The notes under the pieces: model-generated
The model's input: the letters and a program-made list of their open reading frames with translations, nothing else
Databases searched by the model: none
What the model was told of the DNA's origin: nothing
Made by a program: the position numbers and the translations under genes
In this document: positions 17,467 to 28,716 of the stretch, in pieces
How positions within the stretch are numbered: the first letter of the stretch is position 1
How the letters are laid out: each line of letters begins with the position of its first letter
NCBI RefSeq assembly: GCF_030209175.1
Contig: NZ_JARVSM010000001.1
Location: 2,170,001 to 2,234,000, forward strand
Length of the DNA: 64,000 bases
Direction of reading: 5' to 3'
Source of the DNA: Pseudomonas sp. efr-133-TYG-5
GTDB taxonomy: Bacteria > Pseudomonadota > Gammaproteobacteria > Pseudomonadales > Pseudomonadaceae

Positions 17467-18593
17467 CGTGATTGACCGATCAGGTTGAGGACGGCGTCCG
17501 CCGCCTGATTGGAAGCATCCAGCCGCAACGTGCGGTGAATCTGGTCGAAGCCACGGGTCTGCTCTTCCCCGCCGTCGATCAGCGGCGACAGCGTCTGCGC
17601 CAGGGCCTCGACCGTCGCATCATCCTGCAACAACTCCGGCACCAACAGGCGCTGGGCCAGCAGGTTGGGCAAGGACACGTACGGACTCTTGACCATACGC
17701 TTGAGAATCCAGAACGTCAGCGGCGCCAGGCGATATGCGACGACCATCGGCCGCTTGTACAGCAGCGCTTCAAGGGTGGCGGTGCCGGAAGCGATCAACA
17801 CCGCATTGCACGCCGCCAGGGCCAGATGGGACTTGCCGTCGAGCAACGTCACTGGCACATCACGCCCGGCAAGCAGCTCCTCAAGTTGCGCGCGACGTTC
17901 CGCGTTGGCGCACGGCAGGACAAAGCGCACACCCGGGCGCATCGCGCGCAGACGTTCGGCGGTATCGAGGAACAGCCCGCCCAGGCGGGAAACTTCGCCG
18001 CCGCGACTGCCGGGCATCAACGCCACCAGCGGCCCGTCGGGCAAGCCCAGCTCGGCACGCGCCGCAGCGCGATCGGCCTCCAGCGGGATGGCATCGGCCA
18101 GCGTGTGACCGACGAACCGCACCGGTACGCCCTTCTCTTCGTAGAATTTTGCTTCGAACGGCAACAGCGTCAGCATCAGGTCGCAACCTTCGCGAATCTT
18201 CAGCACCCGCTTCTGCCGCCACGCCCACACCGACGGGCTGACGTAGTGCACCGTCTTGATCCCGGCCTGACGCAGCTTGAGTTCGATATTGAGGTTGAAA
18301 TCCGGAGCATCGATGCCGATGAACACATCCGGTTTCTCGGCAATCAACGTGGCGATCAGGTCCTTGCGGCGCTTGAGCAATTCGCGCAGCCGCCCGAGCA
18401 CTTCCACCAGGCCCATGACCGACAGGCGCTCCATGGGGAAGTAGGACGCCAGGCCTTCGGCCTGCATCAACGGCCCGCCGACGCCGATGAACTCGACCGC
18501 CGGATGCTGAGCCTTGAGGGCGCGCATAAGGCCGGCACCGAGAATGTCACCGGAAGCTTCGCCCGCTACCAGTGCAATACGCAGACTGGCCAT
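17463..18593 (-). CDS. lpxB: Lipid-A-disaccharide synthase
   Basis: LpxB joins UDP-2,3-diacylglucosamine and lipid X to form the lipid A disaccharide at the inner membrane. The 376-residue sequence begins [22 protein letters not shown], the GT19 family N-terminus, and contains [23 protein letters not shown] and [13 protein letters not shown]. It starts two bases after the lpxA stop and overlaps rnhB. Confidence 0.97.
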   Translation of the reverse strand: MASLRIALVAGEASGDILGAGLMRALKAQHPAVEFIGVGGPLMQAEGLASYFPMERLSVMGLVEVLGRLRELLKRRKDLIATLIAEKPDVFIGIDAPDFNLNIELKLRQAGIKTVHYVSPSVWAWRQKRVLKIREGCDLMLTLLPFEAKFYEEKGVPVRFVGHTLADAIPLEADRAAARAELGLPDGPLVALMPGSRGGEVSRLGGLFLDTAERLRAMRPGVRFVLPCANAERRAQLEELLAGRDVPVTLLDGKSHLALAACNAVLIASGTATLEALLYKRPMVVAYRLAPLTFWILKRMVKSPYVSLPNLLAQRLLVPELLQDDATVEALAQTLSPLIDGGEEQTRGFDQIHRTLRLDASNQAADAVLNLIGQSR

Positions 18594-18595
18594 GA

Positions 18596-19372
18596 TCAGC
18601 GGGTGATGCCGCGAGTCGACGACTGGATGGAGTCACGGAAGACCGCGACTTCCGGGAACTGCGCGGCCGGCTCGGCCAGTTCCGCCAAGGCCTGTTCCAC
18701 GGTCAGACCCTGACGGTAGACGGTCTTGTAGGCACGGCGCAGGGCGTGAATGGCGTCTTCGCTGAAACCGCGACGGCGCATGCCTTCGAAGTTCATGCTG
18801 CGCGCTTCCGCCGGGTTGCCGAACACGGTGACGAACGCCGGAACGTCCTTGCCGATCGCGGTACCCATGCCGGAGAAGCTGTGGGCGCCGATGTGGCAAT
18901 ACTGGTGCACCAGGGTGAAGCCGGACAGGATCGCCCAGTCATCCACGTGCACATGGCCCGCCAACGCGGTGTTGTTGACCAGGATGCAGTGGTTGCCAAT
19001 CACGCTGTCGTGACCGATGTGGGCATAGGCCATGATCAGGTTGTGATCGCCCAGCGTGGTTTCCGCGCGGTCCTGAATCGTGCCACGGTGAATCGTCACG
19101 CCTTCGCGGATCACGTTGTGATCGCCGATGACCAGGCGCGTCTCCTCGCCCTTGTATTTGAGATCGGGGGTGTCTTCGCCTACCGAGGAAAACTGGTAGA
19201 TGCGATTGTGCTTGCCGATGCGGGTCGGCCCCTTGAGGACCACATGCGGCCCGATCACGGTTCCCTCGCCGATTTCCACACCTGCGCCGACGATCGACCA
19301 CGGGCCGACCTCGACACCCTCGGCCAGCACGGCCGATGGATCGATGATTGCGCGAGGGTCAATCAAACTCAT
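18596..19372 (-). CDS. lpxA: UDP-N-acetylglucosamine acyltransferase
   Basis: LpxA adds the first 3-hydroxyacyl chain to UDP-GlcNAc in lipid A synthesis. The 258-residue protein is a left-handed beta-helix of hexapeptide repeats (about 1-190) with [20 protein letters not shown] near the active-site His, and a helical C-terminus. Its ATG overlaps the fabZ stop (ATGA), giving the usual lpxD-fabZ-lpxA-lpxB order. Confidence 0.97.
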   Translation of the reverse strand: MSLIDPRAIIDPSAVLAEGVEVGPWSIVGAGVEIGEGTVIGPHVVLKGPTRIGKHNRIYQFSSVGEDTPDLKYKGEETRLVIGDHNVIREGVTIHRGTIQDRAETTLGDHNLIMAYAHIGHDSVIGNHCILVNNTALAGHVHVDDWAILSGFTLVHQYCHIGAHSFSGMGTAIGKDVPAFVTVFGNPAEARSMNFEGMRRRGFSEDAIHALRRAYKTVYRQGLTVEQALAELAEPAAQFPEVAVFRDSIQSSTRGITR

Positions 19373-19809
19373 AGTTTGCGTTCCGCACAGATGATTTCAG
19401 CCGAGCAGACCGGCTTGCCGTCGACCGAAGCCTGGCACTCGAACTTCCAGATCTGGCGCTTGCAACTGATGAACTTGGCTTCGAGGATCAACTGATCGCC
19501 CGGCAACACCGGCTGACGGAAGCGCAGTTTGTCGGAGCCGACGAAGTAGTACAGGGTGCCATCGGCCGGCTTCACGTCGAGCATCTTGAAACCGAGGATC
19601 CCGGCAGCCTGCGCCATCGCTTCGATGATCAGCACGCCCGGCATGATTGGATGCGCAGGGAAGTGCCCATTGAAGAACGGTTCGTTGATGCTGACATTTT
19701 TGTACGCACGAATGCGCTTACCTTCCGTGTCCAGCTCCACTACCCGGTCCACCAGCAGGAACGGGTAACGGTGAGGCAGGTATTCGCGAATCTCGTTGAT
19801 GTCCATCAT
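19369..19809 (-). CDS. fabZ: 3-hydroxyacyl-[acyl-carrier-protein] dehydratase FabZ
   Basis: FabZ dehydrates 3-hydroxyacyl-ACP in fatty acid elongation and competes with LpxA for the same hydroxyacyl-ACP pool, which fits their adjacency. The 146-residue hot-dog protein shows the catalytic His49 in [14 protein letters not shown] and Glu63 in IIEAMAQ. Two ATGs occur in tandem (19809 and 19806); either gives a family-like N-terminus. Confidence 0.96.
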   Translation of the reverse strand: MMDINEIREYLPHRYPFLLVDRVVELDTEGKRIRAYKNVSINEPFFNGHFPAHPIMPGVLIIEAMAQAAGILGFKMLDVKPADGTLYYFVGSDKLRFRQPVLPGDQLILEAKFISCKRQIWKFECQASVDGKPVCSAEIICAERKL

Positions 19810-19915
19810 TTCGGGGGGAAGCCTATGTAAAGATTGGGAGCGCGACTGACGCGCACTCCTCTAGCAAATCAAGGAGGCAGTCCAGAGGCTGTGCACACTT
19901 GATATGGAAATGGTA

Positions 19916-20971
19916 TCAGCCATCAGATGAAGCATTGCCGTCAGGGGTCACTTCCCCTACGCGCTTTTCCAGCTGTTTCAACCGTCGCGCGAGGTCATCG
20001 AGCTGACGGATGCGTGCCGCGCTTTTGCGCCATTCGGCCGCCGGTTGCATGGCTGTGCCGGAAGAATAGGCACCCGGCTCGGTAATCGAGTGGGTCACCA
20101 TGGTCATCCCGGTCAGGAAAACGTTGTCACAAATGTCGATGTGACCGACCAGGCCGACACCGCCGGCGAGCATGCAGTGCTTGCCGATCTTGGTACTGCC
20201 GGAAATCCCCACGCACGCCGCCATGGCGGTGTGATCGCCGACCTGGACGTTGTGCGCGATCTGAATCTGGTTGTCGAGCTTCACGCCGTTGCCGATCACG
20301 GTGTCCGCCAGGGCGCCGCGGTCGATGGCGGTGTTCACGCCGATCTCGACATCGTCACCGATGGTCACGCCGCCAATCTGGGCGATCTTCTGCCAGATGC
20401 CTTTCTCGTTGGCGAAGCCGAAGCCCTCGCCGCCGAGCACCGCACCGGACTGGATCACCACACGCTTGCCGACGCGCACGTCGTGATACAGCGTGACCCG
20501 GGGAGCCAGCCAGCCACCCTCGCCGATCTCGCTGCGGGCGCCGATGACGCAGTGCGCACCGAGCGTCACGCCGGCACCGATGCGGGCACCCGCCTCGATC
20601 ACCACGAAGGGACCGATGCTGGCCGTCGGATCAACCACTGCATCCGCAGCGATCACCGCCGTCGGATGGATACCGGCAGCGGATTTCGGCTTGGGATCGA
20701 ACAGGTGGGAGATGCGTGCGTAAGCCAGATAAGGATCAGGCACCACCAACGCATTACCGGCGTAGCCTTCGGCATCGGCAGCCTTGAGCAACAGGGCCGC
20801 GGCCTGCGAGCCCGCCAGGTATTTGCGATATTGGGGATTTGCCAGAAAGCTCAACTGAGCTGGGCCAGCCTCCTGCAAGGTGGCTAGCCCAGTGATTTGC
20901 TGCTCGGGGTCGCCACTCAGGGTGGCGCCGAGGAACTCGGCCAACTGGCCGAGCTTGATAGTCACGGTCAT
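19916..20971 (-). CDS. lpxD: UDP-3-O-(3-hydroxyacyl)glucosamine N-acyltransferase
   Basis: LpxD adds the N-linked hydroxyacyl chain in lipid A synthesis. The 351-residue product has an N-terminal uridine-binding domain (about 1-100), a central beta-helix of hexapeptide repeats (about 105-300) containing [19 protein letters not shown] with the catalytic His, and a C-terminal helical extension ([20 protein letters not shown]). It starts three bases after the skp stop; a 106-base gap separates it from fabZ. Confidence 0.97.
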   Translation of the reverse strand: MTVTIKLGQLAEFLGATLSGDPEQQITGLATLQEAGPAQLSFLANPQYRKYLAGSQAAALLLKAADAEGYAGNALVVPDPYLAYARISHLFDPKPKSAAGIHPTAVIAADAVVDPTASIGPFVVIEAGARIGAGVTLGAHCVIGARSEIGEGGWLAPRVTLYHDVRVGKRVVIQSGAVLGGEGFGFANEKGIWQKIAQIGGVTIGDDVEIGVNTAIDRGALADTVIGNGVKLDNQIQIAHNVQVGDHTAMAACVGISGSTKIGKHCMLAGGVGLVGHIDICDNVFLTGMTMVTHSITEPGAYSSGTAMQPAAEWRKSAARIRQLDDLARRLKQLEKRVGEVTPDGNASSDG

Positions 20972-20974
20972 GGG

Positions 20975-21478
20975 TTACTTCAGCTGATTCATGCGCTCGA
21001 TAACCTGGCGCGTGATGTCGTACTGAGGCTTGACATCGATGACTGCGCCACGCTCGAACACCAGGTCAAAACCACCTTTCTTGATGACTTCTTCCACGGC
21101 GCTATCCAGTTTCGGCTTCAGCTGCTTGAGCATCTCGCGGTCGGCAACGGCTTTGGCTTCGTTCAGTTCCTTGGATTGGAACTGGAAGTCACGGGCCTTC
21201 TGCTTGAATTCCAGCTCCAGACGCTCACGCTCGCCCTGCTGCATCTTGTCGCCGCCAGCCATCAGGCGATCCTGAATGCCCTTGGCACTGCTTTCCAGGG
21301 TCTTGAGCTTGGTCAGCTGCGGGCCGAACTTTTTCTCGGCATCCACGGCGTACTTCTTCGCAGCGTCGGACTCCAGCAGCGCCATCTGATAGTTCAGAAC
21401 GGCAATTTTCATGTCGGCAAATGCCGGGCCTGCCACCAGTACGGAGGCCAGGAGAACCAATTGAGTCAACTTACGCAC
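20975..21478 (-). CDS. skp: Periplasmic outer-membrane-protein chaperone Skp/OmpH
   Basis: Skp holds unfolded outer-membrane proteins in the periplasm before BamA inserts them. The 167-residue sequence has a signal peptide (MRKLTQLVLLASVLVAGPAFA, cleavage about residue 21) followed by a small beta core and long charged helices (about 45-120) that form the tentacles. It lies between bamA and lpxD, the standard arrangement. Confidence 0.94.
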   Translation of the reverse strand: MRKLTQLVLLASVLVAGPAFADMKIAVLNYQMALLESDAAKKYAVDAEKKFGPQLTKLKTLESSAKGIQDRLMAGGDKMQQGERERLELEFKQKARDFQFQSKELNEAKAVADREMLKQLKPKLDSAVEEVIKKGGFDLVFERGAVIDVKPQYDITRQVIERMNQLK

Positions 21479-21523
21479 GATGCACTCCTACAAAATCCAT
21501 TGTCGTTATCTTGGGTCAGACGC

Positions 21524-23914
21524 TTAGAACGTCTGGCCGAGGGAGAATTGGAACACTTGGGTTTCAGCGTTATCCGGTTTCTTGATCGGTGTCGCCAACG
21601 CGAAGCTCAAAGGACCCAGCGCGGTGACCCAGGTCACGCCGACACCGACGGAGCTGGCCATGTTGCTCAGGCTGACATCGTTGCACTGCGTTTTGGACTT
21701 GGTAATACCGTCGGTATTAAGAGTCTGCTCGCACTTGGAGTCGAATACGTTACCCACATCCCAGAACACGGAAGTGCGCAGCGAACGCTGATCCTTGACG
21801 AACGGCAGCGGGAACAGAACTTCCACACCACCCTGGATCAGGACGTTACCACCGAACGGCAGTGCATCCTGGTCCGGGTCATTGATCGTACCGACGTTAC
21901 CGGTAGCGAGCTGACCACGGCTAGGCGTACTGCGCGGACCCAGCGTGCTGTCCTTGAAGCCGCGAACCGAGTTGAAACCACCAGCATAGTAGTTTTCATA
22001 GAACGGCAAGCCGTCGGTCGAACCGTAGCCGTCACCATAACCCAGCTCGGTGTGCAGACGCAGGGTGTAGTTTTCGGTAATCGGCGCGAACAGCTGACCA
22101 CGGTAGTCGAGTTTGTAGAACGACAGGTCGCTGCCTGGAATGGTGGTTTCCAGCGTCAGGCTCTGGGAACGACCACGGGTCGGCAATACGCCTTTGTTCA
22201 GAGTCGACTCGGACCAGCCGGCCGAGGCCTTGAAGTTCAAATACTGATCGCCTTCGCGGTTCACGAAGTCGAAAATTTCGTCGACGGTGTACTGACCGGT
22301 CTTGATCTTGTCCTGCTGAGCGGACAGACCGAAGGTCAGACGCGAAGTCTCGCTGATCGGGTAGCCAACGTTCACGCCGGCACCCAGGCTATCTACCGCA
22401 TAGCTGGCTACGTCGACATCAAGGTCTTTGTAGTCGGTGGTGCGATAGAAGGCGTTGTAACCCAGGCTGACGCCATCGGCAGTCCAGTACGGGTCAACGT
22501 AGCCGAAGTTGTAGCGGCTCTGGTATTCGCTGCGGGTCAGACCCACGCTGACGCGGTTACCGGTACCGAGGAAGTTGTTCTGGGTGATCGAACCACCGAG
22601 GATCAGGCCGGCGCTCTGGGCAAAACCGACACTGGCGGTGATCGAACCGGAAGCTTGCTCTTCAACGGCGTAGTTCACGTCCACCTGGTCGTCGACACCC
22701 GGAACCGCCGGGGTTTCAACGTTGACTTCCTTGAAGAAGCCCAGACGCTCAAGACGGGTCTTGGACTGGTCGATCAGGTAGGTCGAAGCCCAGCCACCTT
22801 CCATCTGACGCATTTCGCGACGCAGCACTTCGTCTTCGGACTTGGTGTTGCCACGGAAGTTGATGCGGTTGACGTAGGCACGCTTGCCCGGATCGACGGC
22901 GAACAGGATGTCGACGGTGTGATCGTCATCGTGCGGCTGCGGCACGCCGTTGACGTTGGCGAAGGTGTAGCCCTCGTTACCCAGACGACGGGTGATCAGC
23001 TCGGAAGTGGTGGTCATCAGCTTGCGCGAGAACACCTGGCCTTTCTGCACCAGCAGCAGGGACTTGACCTGGTCTTCAGGCACCTTCAGGTCACCGCTGA
23101 GCTTGACGTCACGAACGGTGTACTTCTCGCCTTCGTTGACGTTGACGGTGATGTAGACGTGTTTCTTGTCCGGGGTGATGGACACCTGGGTCGAAGCGAT
23201 ATCCATGTTGATATAGCCGCGGTCCAGGTAGTAGGAACGCAGACGCTCCAGGTCACCGGAAAGCTTTTCACGGGCGTACTTGTCATCGTTCTTGAAGAAC
23301 GACAGCCAGTTGGTGGTTTTCAGCTCGAACAGGTCGACCAGGTCGTCCTCCGGGAAAACCGTGTTGCCCACCACGTTGATGTGCTGAATGGCAGCGACGG
23401 TGCCTTCGTTGATCTTCACTTTCAGGCCGACACGGTTGCGCGGCTGCGACACCACTTCGGTATCGACGGTGGCCGAGTAACGACCTTGCGCGACGTACTG
23501 GCGCTGCAGTTCGTTACGCACACCTTCGAGGGTGGCGCGCTGGAAGATCTCGCCTTCGGCCAGACCGGATTGCTTGAGACCTTTCATCAGATCTTCAGTG
23601 GAGATCGCCTTGTTGCCTTCGATCTCGATACTGGCGACCGACGGACGCTCGACGACCGTGATCACCAGAACGTTGCCTTCGCGGCCCAGCTGGATATCTT
23701 GAAAGAAACCGGTTTTGAACAACGCACGAGTGGATTCCACCAGGCGACGATCATCCGCCTGCTCGCCGACGTTCAACGGCAAGGCACCAAAGACACTACC
23801 CGCGGAGACCCGCTGGAGGCCATTGACGCGAATATCAGAGATAGTGAAGGACTCGGCGTGAACTTCGGCGATCATCAATACGGTGAGAACCGCAGTTAGC
23901 AGCAGACGTTTCAT
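21524..23914 (-). CDS. bamA: Outer-membrane protein assembly factor BamA
   Basis: BamA is the central outer-membrane insertase for beta-barrel proteins. The 796-residue precursor has a signal peptide (MKRLLLTAVLTVLMIAEVHA), five POTRA repeats (about 22-420) and a 16-strand barrel that contains the VRGF motif (GGFNSVRGFKDSTLG) and ends in phenylalanine (FQFSLGQTF), the barrel signature. The start at 23914 gives a clean signal peptide; the open frame extends nine codons further upstream without support. Confidence 0.97.
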   Translation of the reverse strand: MKRLLLTAVLTVLMIAEVHAESFTISDIRVNGLQRVSAGSVFGALPLNVGEQADDRRLVESTRALFKTGFFQDIQLGREGNVLVITVVERPSVASIEIEGNKAISTEDLMKGLKQSGLAEGEIFQRATLEGVRNELQRQYVAQGRYSATVDTEVVSQPRNRVGLKVKINEGTVAAIQHINVVGNTVFPEDDLVDLFELKTTNWLSFFKNDDKYAREKLSGDLERLRSYYLDRGYINMDIASTQVSITPDKKHVYITVNVNEGEKYTVRDVKLSGDLKVPEDQVKSLLLVQKGQVFSRKLMTTTSELITRRLGNEGYTFANVNGVPQPHDDDHTVDILFAVDPGKRAYVNRINFRGNTKSEDEVLRREMRQMEGGWASTYLIDQSKTRLERLGFFKEVNVETPAVPGVDDQVDVNYAVEEQASGSITASVGFAQSAGLILGGSITQNNFLGTGNRVSVGLTRSEYQSRYNFGYVDPYWTADGVSLGYNAFYRTTDYKDLDVDVASYAVDSLGAGVNVGYPISETSRLTFGLSAQQDKIKTGQYTVDEIFDFVNREGDQYLNFKASAGWSESTLNKGVLPTRGRSQSLTLETTIPGSDLSFYKLDYRGQLFAPITENYTLRLHTELGYGDGYGSTDGLPFYENYYAGGFNSVRGFKDSTLGPRSTPSRGQLATGNVGTINDPDQDALPFGGNVLIQGGVEVLFPLPFVKDQRSLRTSVFWDVGNVFDSKCEQTLNTDGITKSKTQCNDVSLSNMASSVGVGVTWVTALGPLSFALATPIKKPDNAETQVFQFSLGQTF

Positions 23915-23949
23915 GAAGTCCTTTCTTATTCCAACTGGCAATAAACAAA

Positions 23950-23968
23950 CTGCCGCAAAATGCGGCAG
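23950..23968 (-). terminator. Intrinsic terminator between rseP and bamA
   Basis: On the minus strand CTGCCGCA (23968-23961) pairs with TGCGGCAG (23957-23950), followed by TTTGTTTATT. It lies in the 74-base rseP-bamA gap and probably reduces read-through from the upstream isoprenoid/phospholipid genes into bamA. No promoter for bamA could be placed with confidence. Confidence 0.7.
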
Positions 23969-23988
23969 ATTCGCAATTCAGCGAAGCG

Positions 23989-25341
23989 TTACAGTCGACC
24001 CAGATCGTTGACCAGAGCAAGCAACATCACCCCGACCACCAAACTGATACCGATCTGTATCCCCCAACCTTGCACCCGATCCGACAAGGGACGACCACGC
24101 GCCCACTCGATCAGATAAAACAACAAATGCCCCCCATCCAGTACAGGAATGGGCAGCAAATTCAGAACCCCCAGGCTAATACTCAGATAAGCAAGGAAAT
24201 TCAGGAAATCAGCGACGCCCGACTGGGCAGAAGCGCCCGCCACTTTAGCAATGGTTATCGGTCCACTCAAGTTTTTTACCGAGAGCTCGCCGAACAGCAT
24301 TTTCTTCAGTGAATCCAGCGTCAGCACGCTCATGGTCCAGGTGCGCCGGGCACCCTCGCCAATCGCCGCCAAAGGCCCGTAGCTGACCTCGCGGATCATC
24401 TCCGGCGGCCAGTCGACCGCTTTCACGCCCGCCCCCAGGTAACCACTGGGCGACTTGCTCTCGCCGCGCGCCGCCAGGGTCACCGGGATGTCGATTTGAG
24501 CACCGTCGCGCTCGATGCGCAGCAGGATTTTGGTATCAGGACGCGTACGAACGGTGTCGACCACTTGCTGCCAGTCATTCAAGGCCTGCCCGTCAAGGCT
24601 CAGCAGACGGTCGCCGGTCTTCAGCCCCGCCGCCTGGGCCGGACCTTTCGGATCGAGTTCGGCAAGCACCGGCGGCAACGCCGGGCGCCACGGGCGGATA
24701 CCCAGGGAGCGAATCGGATCCGGCTCGTCGGCGCCCTTGAGCCAGTGATCCAGCACCAGTTCCCGTGGCGAGTCGGCAGTGGAACCCTGCTCGCGCACCA
24801 GCAACTGCAGGGCACCGCTTTCGCCCAGACGTCGCACCAGTTGCAGATTGACCGCCGCCCAACCGGTGGTCGGCTCACCGTCGATGGCAATGATTTCCTG
24901 GCCTGCACCCAGGCCCGCCTTGGCCGCGATGCTGCCCGATTCCACTGCACCGATGACCGGCCGCACCTGCTCGCTGCCGAGCATGGCCAGGACCCAGAAG
25001 AACACCAGGGCCAGCAGGAAGTTGGCGACGGGGCCGGCAGCGACAATGGCGATGCGCTGGCGCACGGATTTGCGATTGAACGACAGATGCAGCTGGTCGG
25101 CCGGGACTTCGCCCTCACGCTCATCGAGCATCTTGACGTAGCCACCCAGCGGAATCGCTGCCACGACGAACTCGGTGCCCTGCTTGTCGTGCCAACGCAG
25201 CAACGGCATGCCGAAGCCTACGGAGAAGCGCAGAACCTTGACCCCACAACGACGTGCGACCCAGAAGTGGCCGAATTCGTGAAAGGTGACCAACACACCC
25301 AGGGCGATCAGGGTGCCGGCAATCATATAGAGCGCGCTCAT
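23989..25341 (-). CDS. rseP: RIP metalloprotease RseP (MucP)
   Basis: RseP is the inner-membrane site-2 zinc protease that cuts the anti-sigma factor (MucA in Pseudomonas) and frees the envelope-stress sigma factor. The 450-residue protein has HEFGH (His21, Glu22, His25) in the first membrane helix, two periplasmic PDZ domains (about 110-280), and the C-terminal LPIPVLDGGHLLFYLIE motif that supplies the Asp zinc ligand. It sits between dxr and bamA, as is usual. Confidence 0.97.
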   Translation of the reverse strand: MSALYMIAGTLIALGVLVTFHEFGHFWVARRCGVKVLRFSVGFGMPLLRWHDKQGTEFVVAAIPLGGYVKMLDEREGEVPADQLHLSFNRKSVRQRIAIVAAGPVANFLLALVFFWVLAMLGSEQVRPVIGAVESGSIAAKAGLGAGQEIIAIDGEPTTGWAAVNLQLVRRLGESGALQLLVREQGSTADSPRELVLDHWLKGADEPDPIRSLGIRPWRPALPPVLAELDPKGPAQAAGLKTGDRLLSLDGQALNDWQQVVDTVRTRPDTKILLRIERDGAQIDIPVTLAARGESKSPSGYLGAGVKAVDWPPEMIREVSYGPLAAIGEGARRTWTMSVLTLDSLKKMLFGELSVKNLSGPITIAKVAGASAQSGVADFLNFLAYLSISLGVLNLLPIPVLDGGHLLFYLIEWARGRPLSDRVQGWGIQIGISLVVGVMLLALVNDLGRL

Positions 25342-25395
25342 CTACTTTCTCCGCAAACCTGTTCAGTACCGCATGGAGCCCATGAATTGCAAAAT

Positions 25396-26586
25396 CTAGC
25401 GATCGTGGCGCTGCAACCAGCGCTCGGCCAATGCTCGTGCTGCCGCATCGGCGGTAAACACCGCATCGAGATCGTCCAGCGCAACCACCGGCTCGAGATT
25501 CAACACTTCCTCGATGATACTCGCGATTTCCAGGTAGCGAACCCGTCCGTCGAGAAACGCCGCCACAGCCACTTCATTGGCCGCATTGAGCATCGCCGGC
25601 GCGCTGTCGCCCGCCTCCGCAGCCTGCCGTGCCAGACGCAGGCACGGGAAGCGCTCTTCATCGGGCGCCTCGAAGTCCAGGCGCGCGACGGCGAACAGAT
25701 CCAGCGGCGCCACGCCCGAATCGATACGCTCCGGCCAGGCCAGGGCGTTGGCGATCGGCGTACGCATGTCGGGATTGCCCAACTGCGCCAGCACCGAACC
25801 GTCCACATAGTCGACCAGCGAGTGGATCACGCTCTGCGGGTGGATCACCACCTCGACCTGGGACGGCCTGGCGTCGAACAGCCAGCAGGCTTCGATCAAC
25901 TCGAGCCCCTTGTTCATCATGCTGGCCGAATCGACGGAAATCTTGCGCCCCATGGACCAGTTCGGGTGCGCACACGCCTGGTCAGGAGAAACATCCGCCA
26001 GTTGCGCCAGTGGCGTCTGCCGGAAAGGGCCGCCAGAGGCGGTCAGCAAAATCCGCCGCACCCCGACAGCTCCGAGGCCTCGGGCAAAGTCCTGCGGCAT
26101 GCACTGGAAAATCGCATTGTGCTCGCTGTCGATCGGCAGCAACACCGAACCGCTCTTGCGCACTGCCTGCATGAACAACGCGCCGGACATCACCAGCGCT
26201 TCTTTATTGGCCAGGAGGATTTTCTTCCCGGCCTCGACCGCGGCGAGCGTCGGACGCAGACCCGCCGCCCCGACAATCGCGGCCATCACGGCATCGACTT
26301 CAGGCGCGGAGGCCACCTGGCACAGCCCCTCCTCGCCGACGAGAACCCGCGTCGACAGGCCGGCTGCGCGCAGGTCGTCCTGCAGCGTGCGAGCTGCGGC
26401 GACTTGCGGCACCACGGCGAATTGCGGCACATGGCGCACACACAGGGCGAACAGCTCGCTCAGGCGCGTGAAGCCGCTCAAGGCGAACACCTGATAGCGC
26501 TCAGGATGACGCGCAATGACGTCGAGGGTGCTCAGGCCAATCGAACCGGTCGCCCCCAGCACGGTAATCTGCTGTGGGCGGCTCAC
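25396..26586 (-). CDS. dxr: 1-deoxy-D-xylulose 5-phosphate reductoisomerase
   Basis: Dxr converts DXP to methylerythritol 4-phosphate, the first committed step of the MEP isoprenoid pathway. It contains the NADPH-binding VLGATGSIG, the [16 protein letters not shown] metal/substrate region and [16 protein letters not shown] chose the GTG at 26584-26586, which overlaps the cdsA stop as GTGA and gives 396 residues starting (M)[10 protein letters not shown], the usual family length. An ATG five codons upstream (26601) is possible but lies inside cdsA. Confidence 0.95.
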   Translation of the reverse strand: MSRPQQITVLGATGSIGLSTLDVIARHPERYQVFALSGFTRLSELFALCVRHVPQFAVVPQVAAARTLQDDLRAAGLSTRVLVGEEGLCQVASAPEVDAVMAAIVGAAGLRPTLAAVEAGKKILLANKEALVMSGALFMQAVRKSGSVLLPIDSEHNAIFQCMPQDFARGLGAVGVRRILLTASGGPFRQTPLAQLADVSPDQACAHPNWSMGRKISVDSASMMNKGLELIEACWLFDARPSQVEVVIHPQSVIHSLVDYVDGSVLAQLGNPDMRTPIANALAWPERIDSGVAPLDLFAVARLDFEAPDEERFPCLRLARQAAEAGDSAPAMLNAANEVAVAAFLDGRVRYLEIASIIEEVLNLEPVVALDDLDAVFTADAAARALAERWLQRHDR

Positions 26587-27389
26587 GGCGCAGCCATCCA
26601 CAGCAGCACGGCAAACACCGGAACCGCCGCTGTCAGGCTGTCGATACGGTCGAGCACGCCACCGTGACCTGGCAGCAGATTGCTGCTGTCCTTGATCCCG
26701 GATTGACGCTTGAACATGCTTTCGGTGAGGTCGCCCACCACCGAGATGAACACAATCACTGCCGCGCCGAGCAATCCCTTGAACAGCTGGGCCACGGTCC
26801 AGTCACGGAACAGCGCGACCAGGGTGGTGATCACCAGGCTCAGCGCCAGGCCGCCATACACGCCTTCCCAGCTCTTGCCAGGACTGACCTGTGGCGCCAG
26901 TTTGCGCTTGCCGAACGCCTTGCCGGAGAAATAGGCGCCGATGTCGGCACCCCAGACCAGCACCATCACCGCCATGATCAGCCAGTTACCCAACGGGTAC
27001 TGCTTGATCTGCACCAGGCCTTGCCAGGCCGGCAGCAGGATCAGCAAGCCGATGAGCAGCTTGCAGGCAGCGCTGGACCAATGCGCGCTGGAGCGCGGGT
27101 AAGTCAGCACCAGATAGGTTGCCACCGCCCACCACAACACCGCCGCGCCCAGCACCCAAGGCGCCAGGCCGGGCAGGATGTACATGATGAACAGCATCAG
27201 GGCGGCCACGGCGGCATAGCCGACGCGGAACGCTTGTGCGGTAAACCCGGCCAGGCGCGCCCATTCCCAGGCGCCGAGGGTCACGACCAGCCCGATGAAC
27301 AACGCAAAACCGGAGCCTTCGAGCAGGAAAAACCCGCACAAGGCAATCGGCAGCAGGATCAGCGCGGTGATGATTCGTTGTTTAAGCAT
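26583..27389 (-). CDS. cdsA: Phosphatidate cytidylyltransferase (CDP-diglyceride synthase)
   Basis: CdsA makes CDP-diacylglycerol, the branch point for bacterial phospholipids. The 268-residue polytopic membrane protein has about seven or eight hydrophobic segments and the family signature near its end: [20 protein letters not shown] followed by GVLDRIDS. Its ATG overlaps the uppS stop by one base (TAATG). Confidence 0.97.
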   Translation of the reverse strand: MLKQRIITALILLPIALCGFFLLEGSGFALFIGLVVTLGAWEWARLAGFTAQAFRVGYAAVAALMLFIMYILPGLAPWVLGAAVLWWAVATYLVLTYPRSSAHWSSAACKLLIGLLILLPAWQGLVQIKQYPLGNWLIMAVMVLVWGADIGAYFSGKAFGKRKLAPQVSPGKSWEGVYGGLALSLVITTLVALFRDWTVAQLFKGLLGAAVIVFISVVGDLTESMFKRQSGIKDSSNLLPGHGGVLDRIDSLTAAVPVFAVLLWMAAP

Positions 27390-28144
27390 TAAACCCGGGC
27401 TCCAGCTTCGACCTGCTCGCTCGTTTTACCGAAGCGGCGCTGGCGCGAAGCGAAATCGGCCAGTGCATTACGCATGGCATCGTGTTTGAAGTCCGGCCAG
27501 AACAGGTCGGAGAAGTACAGCTCGGCGTAGGCCAGCTGCCACAGCAGGAAGTTGCTGATGCGGTGCTCGCCACCGGTGCGGATGCACAGGTCAGGCAGCG
27601 GCAGGTCGCCGGTGGCCAGGCAGGTTTGCAGCAGATCCGGGGTGATGTCCTCCGGACGCAGGTGCCCGGCCTGAACCTCGCGCGCCAGACGCTGCGCGGC
27701 CTGGGCAATGTCCCACTGACCGCCGTAGTTGGCGGCGATCTGCAGGATGAAGCGATTGGCACCCGCGGTCATCGCCTCGGCCTCGCGCATCGCCGCTTGC
27801 AGCTCGGGATGGAACCGCGAGCGATCGCCGATGATGCGCAGGCTGATGTTGTTGTCGTTGAGGCGCTTGGCCTCACGACGCAATGCCTTGAAGAACAGAT
27901 CCATCAAGGCACTGACTTCATCGGCCGGACGCTGCCAGTTTTCACTGGAAAAGGCGAACAGGGTCAGCACCTCGACCTTGGCCTCGGCGCACACCTCGAT
28001 CACCGCCCGCACAGCATCCACGCCCGCCTTATGCCCGGCGACACCCGGCATGAAGCGTTTCTTCGCCCAGCGATTGTTACCATCCATGATGATCGCGACA
28101 TGGCGCGGCACCGCGGACGGCGCAGTCTGCTTGGTCTTGTCCAT
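27389..28144 (-). CDS. uppS: Undecaprenyl diphosphate synthase
   Basis: UppS extends farnesyl diphosphate with eight isoprene units to the C55 carrier lipid used for peptidoglycan and O-antigen. The 251-residue product shows AIIMDGNNRWAKKR with the catalytic Asp, FSSENWQRP, and RTGGEHRISNFLLWQLAYAE, the cis-prenyltransferase signatures. It follows frr by 14 bases and is coupled to cdsA. Confidence 0.97.
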   Translation of the reverse strand: MDKTKQTAPSAVPRHVAIIMDGNNRWAKKRFMPGVAGHKAGVDAVRAVIEVCAEAKVEVLTLFAFSSENWQRPADEVSALMDLFFKALRREAKRLNDNNISLRIIGDRSRFHPELQAAMREAEAMTAGANRFILQIAANYGGQWDIAQAAQRLAREVQAGHLRPEDITPDLLQTCLATGDLPLPDLCIRTGGEHRISNFLLWQLAYAELYFSDLFWPDFKHDAMRNALADFASRQRRFGKTSEQVEAGARV

Positions 28145-28158
28145 TAAAAGCTCGACCC

Positions 28159-28716
28159 TTATACGGCCATCAGATCCGCTTCTTTTTCCTTGGTCGCCGC
28201 ATCGATATCAGCTTCAGCCTTGTCGGTCAGTTTCTGGATATCAGCTGCCGCACGGCGCTCTTCGTCTTCACTGATCTCTTTGTCCTTGACCAGTTTCTTC
28301 AGCTCGCCCAGCGCATCGCGACGAATGTTACGCACAGCCACACGCGCATCTTCAGCGGCGGCACGCGCCTGCTTGGTGAAGCCCTTGCGGGTTTCTTCGG
28401 TCAGTGCCGGCATCGATACCAGCAGCAGCTCGCCAAGGTTGGTCGGGTTCAGGTTCAGACCGGCATTCATGATCGCCTTGTCGACGGCGGTCAGCATGTT
28501 GCGCTCGAACGGCACGACCTGCAGGGTGCGGGAATCCTTCACGGTGACGTTGGCAACACCACTGAGCGGGGTATCGGCGCCGTAGTAAGGCACCATTACG
28601 CTGCCCAGGATGCTTGGGTGGGCCTTGCCGGTACGAATCTGGCCAAAAGCGTGGCTGAGCGATTCGATCGACTTCTTCATGCGCTCTTGAGCGTCTTTCT
28701 TGATTTCGTTGATCAT
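28159..28716 (-). CDS. frr: Ribosome recycling factor
   Basis: RRF, with EF-G, splits post-termination ribosomes. The 185-residue sequence (the family is 185) starts [20 protein letters not shown] and contains [25 protein letters not shown] and the C-terminal long helix [18 protein letters not shown]. The ATG overlaps the pyrH stop (ATGA). Confidence 0.98.
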